Origin: Prevotella sp. UBA3757
Lineage (GTDB): Bacteria; Bacteroidota; Bacteroidia; Bacteroidales; Bacteroidaceae
Direction of reading: 5' to 3'
Assembly: GCA_002371715.1 (NCBI GenBank)
Contig: DFGF01000090.1
Span: 1-24,397, forward strand
DNA: 24,397 bases
The translations under genes were made by a program, and so were the position numbers. This document shows, in pieces, positions 23,196 through 24,397 of the stretch. Numbering within the stretch: position 1 is the stretch's first letter; the number at the start of each line of letters is the position of its first letter. The notes beneath the pieces were generated by a model. That model ran no database searches and was not told the DNA's origin. It was given only the letters and a program-made list of their open reading frames with translations.

Positions 23196-24272
23196 CTATA
23201 CGTTCATGGCACCACAATGCGGACAGCGGCCCTTACGTCGCAGAGGCGTGCCGCAGCTGCCACACACATAGGGACGGCGGGTATAGCGGAAATAGCGCCA
23301 GAGGGCAAAGACGACGTAGAGCACCAACAGCACGTAGCCCACGTAGTAAAGCGTCAAGATGCTGAACACGACGTAGAGCAGGGCACACACCGCGCCCAGC
23401 CCCAACAGGTAGAGAAAGGCGTCCGACGACGACAGACGGCGCAGGGCATCGTCGACAGCCGCCACGCCGACAATGATGATGGCCCAGACGGAGGCCACAA
23501 AGAGTCCCAGCACAAAGGGCAGTGTGAAGGGGTTGAGCGACGGATGGTAGTAGAAGTGGCGCCATTGCTCGGCACCGAAAGTCTGGATGGTGGCATAGAG
23601 CGTGGCCGACACTGCCACCAGCAGGCAGAGCAACGTGGGATAGAAGGAGTCGATGTCGTTGAAGTGGACGATATAGGCCCGGCGGCGCAGCAGGCGGCGC
23701 ATGGCGTAAGCCCCGCCCACGACAACGAAAAGCGCCAGAAACACCAGCAGATGGGCGTCGGAGAAGACATCGATGAACTGCGAGATGGGGTCATCGGGCG
23801 ACACGCCGGCCAGCAACTCGCTCTCGCGAATCCAGCCCTGAGTAATCTGGTCGCGGGCCACCTTGACCCAAACCGAGTCGATGGTGTCCGAGGGCACGGT
23901 GGTGATGTCGGCCACCACGACGCGGTCGCCCTGCTGGACGTAAAGCGTGTCGAAGGCCATCGCGCTATAGTTGTCGGCCAGGGGCAGCAGCTTGGCCCTC
24001 ACCCGGAAGTTGTAGTTCTGGGTATAATGGTGAGTGGTCGAGAAAGAGATGGAGTCCAGCTGCTGAGGGCTGAGCGGCCGAGCCCAAAGCCCGACATGCG
24101 GTTGGCCGATCCAGGCATCTGGCGTCTGCTGACCATGGTTGTAGCAAGAAAATAGTAAAAAGGTTAAAAGGTAAAAAGCGGTAAAACGGTAAAACGGTAA
24201 AACGGTAAAACGGTAAAAAAGTAAAAGACTTTTTACCTGATTAATTCCGAATATGATGATGTTGCGCCACAT
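23196..24272 (-). CDS. Lipoprotein-like membrane protein with SH3-like domain, five helices and zinc ribbon
   Basis: A 358-aa protein that I do not recognise by name. Layout: an N-terminal hydrophobic segment with a lipobox-like LLFSC (Cys43); an SH3-like beta domain at about 98-153 (YVQQGDRVVVAD, WVKV, GWIRESEL); five membrane helices at about 174-191, 213-229, 251-272, 285-307 and 308-327; and a C-terminal zinc ribbon with Cys337, Cys340, Cys350 and Cys353. The Arg-rich loop RRLLRRR after helix 1 and the odd helix count put the SH3-like part outside and the zinc ribbon in the cytoplasm. The only ATG ahead of the lipobox is at 24272. Codons for residues about 18-33 come from an 8-base tandem array, so the frame may be phase-variable. 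Confidence 0.8.
   Translation of the reverse strand: MWRNIIIFGINQVKSLLLFYRFTVLPFYRFTAFYLLTFLLFSCYNHGQQTPDAWIGQPHVGLWARPLSPQQLDSISFSTTHHYTQNYNFRVRAKLLPLADNYSAMAFDTLYVQQGDRVVVADITTVPSDTIDSVWVKVARDQITQGWIRESELLAGVSPDDPISQFIDVFSDAHLLVFLALFVVVGGAYAMRRLLRRRAYIVHFNDIDSFYPTLLCLLVAVSATLYATIQTFGAEQWRHFYYHPSLNPFTLPFVLGLFVASVWAIIIVGVAAVDDALRRLSSSDAFLYLLGLGAVCALLYVVFSILTLYYVGYVLLVLYVVFALWRYFRYTRRPYVCGSCGTPLRRKGRCPHCGAMNV
24179..24218. repeat. Octamer array (CGGTAAAA x5) in signal-peptide codons
   Basis: Five exact 8-base copies of CGGTAAAA, with degenerate units (AGGTTAAA, AGGTAAAA) at 24161-24176. On the coding strand it encodes FYRFTVLP followed by FYRFTA. Because 8 is not a multiple of 3, gain or loss of one unit shifts the frame between the ATG at 24272 and the rest of the gene. 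Inverted relatives of the unit (CTTTTTAC) lie at 24229-24236 and 24281-24297. Confidence 0.9.
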
Positions 24273-24293
24273 ATAATTCCCTTTTTTACCTTT

Positions 24294-24397
24294 TTACCGT
24301 TCAAAGATGTTCATCTGGCAGTTTTTGCAGTCGAATTCCAGGCGGAACAGCCGTCCGTCGGCCAACCGCAAACTCAGCGGTTCGCGCCACTCGGGGC
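24294..24397 (-). CDS. U32 family peptidase (collagenase-like), C-terminal fragment
   Basis: Only the last 34 codons are in the window. They read PEWREPLSLRLADGRLFRLE and then FDCKNCQMNIFER, ending at TAA 24294-24296. The REPL..RL.DGR.FRLEFDC..C.MN pattern is the C-terminal tail I associate with long U32 peptidases of Bacteroidales, with a CxxC pair. The rest of the gene lies beyond the right edge. Its stop is 21 bases before the start of the zinc-ribbon gene, so the two may form an operon. The stop lies in GGTAAAAAGG, a word like that of the octamer array. Confidence 0.6.
   Translation of the reverse strand, partial: PEWREPLSLRLADGRLFRLEFDCKNCQMNIFER

Noticed and set aside
23217..24155. 312-codon open frame on the plus strand
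   Set aside because: Antisense to the zinc-ribbon membrane protein gene. Its composition (His, Gln and Arg rich) is that of a shadow frame.

Overview
The window looks like a chromosomal segment of a Bacteroidales bacterium, most likely of the Prevotella group. Several independent signs agree. The recognisable promoters are of the Bacteroidetes type (TTTG, about 20 bases, TAnnTTTG), not -35/-10. Most genes lack a Shine-Dalgarno site. The gene content is typical of that order: a long-clade pyrophosphate-dependent phosphofructokinase, a bacterial FatA/FatB-like acyl-ACP thioesterase next to ilvBN, a DUF187/GHL10 glycosidase, a U32 peptidase with the FDCKNCQMN-type tail, and an AAA-ATPase of the RPRRFGKS family. 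Protein-coding DNA is GC-rich and the spacers are AT-rich.

Layout. 1-928 (minus) is the start of an AAA-ATPase running off the left edge. 929-1628 has no intact gene; it holds the promoter of that ATPase, a 420-bp element with 85-bp perfect inverted arms, and a short relic of a gene end. 1629-6812 is a minus-strand block: GHL10 glycosidase, smpB, a DUF4375-like protein, a membrane-anchored GH25 lysozyme-like protein, and PPi-phosphofructokinase. 6999-14017 is a plus-strand block of six closely spaced genes: a small conserved protein, a PlsC-like acyltransferase, a secreted amidase_3-like protein with a golvesin-like insert, a 115-aa protein, a YgiQ-type radical SAM protein and a PP2C-like protein. 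From 14041 to the end everything is on the minus strand: YihY/BrkB membrane protein, RNase P RNA, acyl-ACP thioesterase, ilvN, ilvB, a Wzz-type polysaccharide co-polymerase, an MFS transporter, panB, a HAD phosphatase, a lipoprotein-like membrane protein with a zinc ribbon, and the end of a U32 peptidase.

How the genes fit together. ilvB and ilvN make acetolactate synthase, and panB uses 2-ketoisovalerate, a product of the same branched-chain route. An acyltransferase, a thioesterase, a GH25 protein, an amidase-like protein and a Wzz protein all concern lipids or the cell envelope. The rest is housekeeping (smpB, rnpB, pfp). No phage, CRISPR array, tRNA or rRNA was seen.

The most unusual layer is the repeat layer. 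Tandem arrays with a 7-base period, each locus with its own word, sit at or next to the 3' end of the upstream gene again and again, sometimes containing the stop codon. One 147-bp module bounded by such arrays lies in frame inside the radical SAM gene. A related 8-base array lies in the signal-peptide codons of the lipoprotein-like gene, where a change in copy number would shift the frame.
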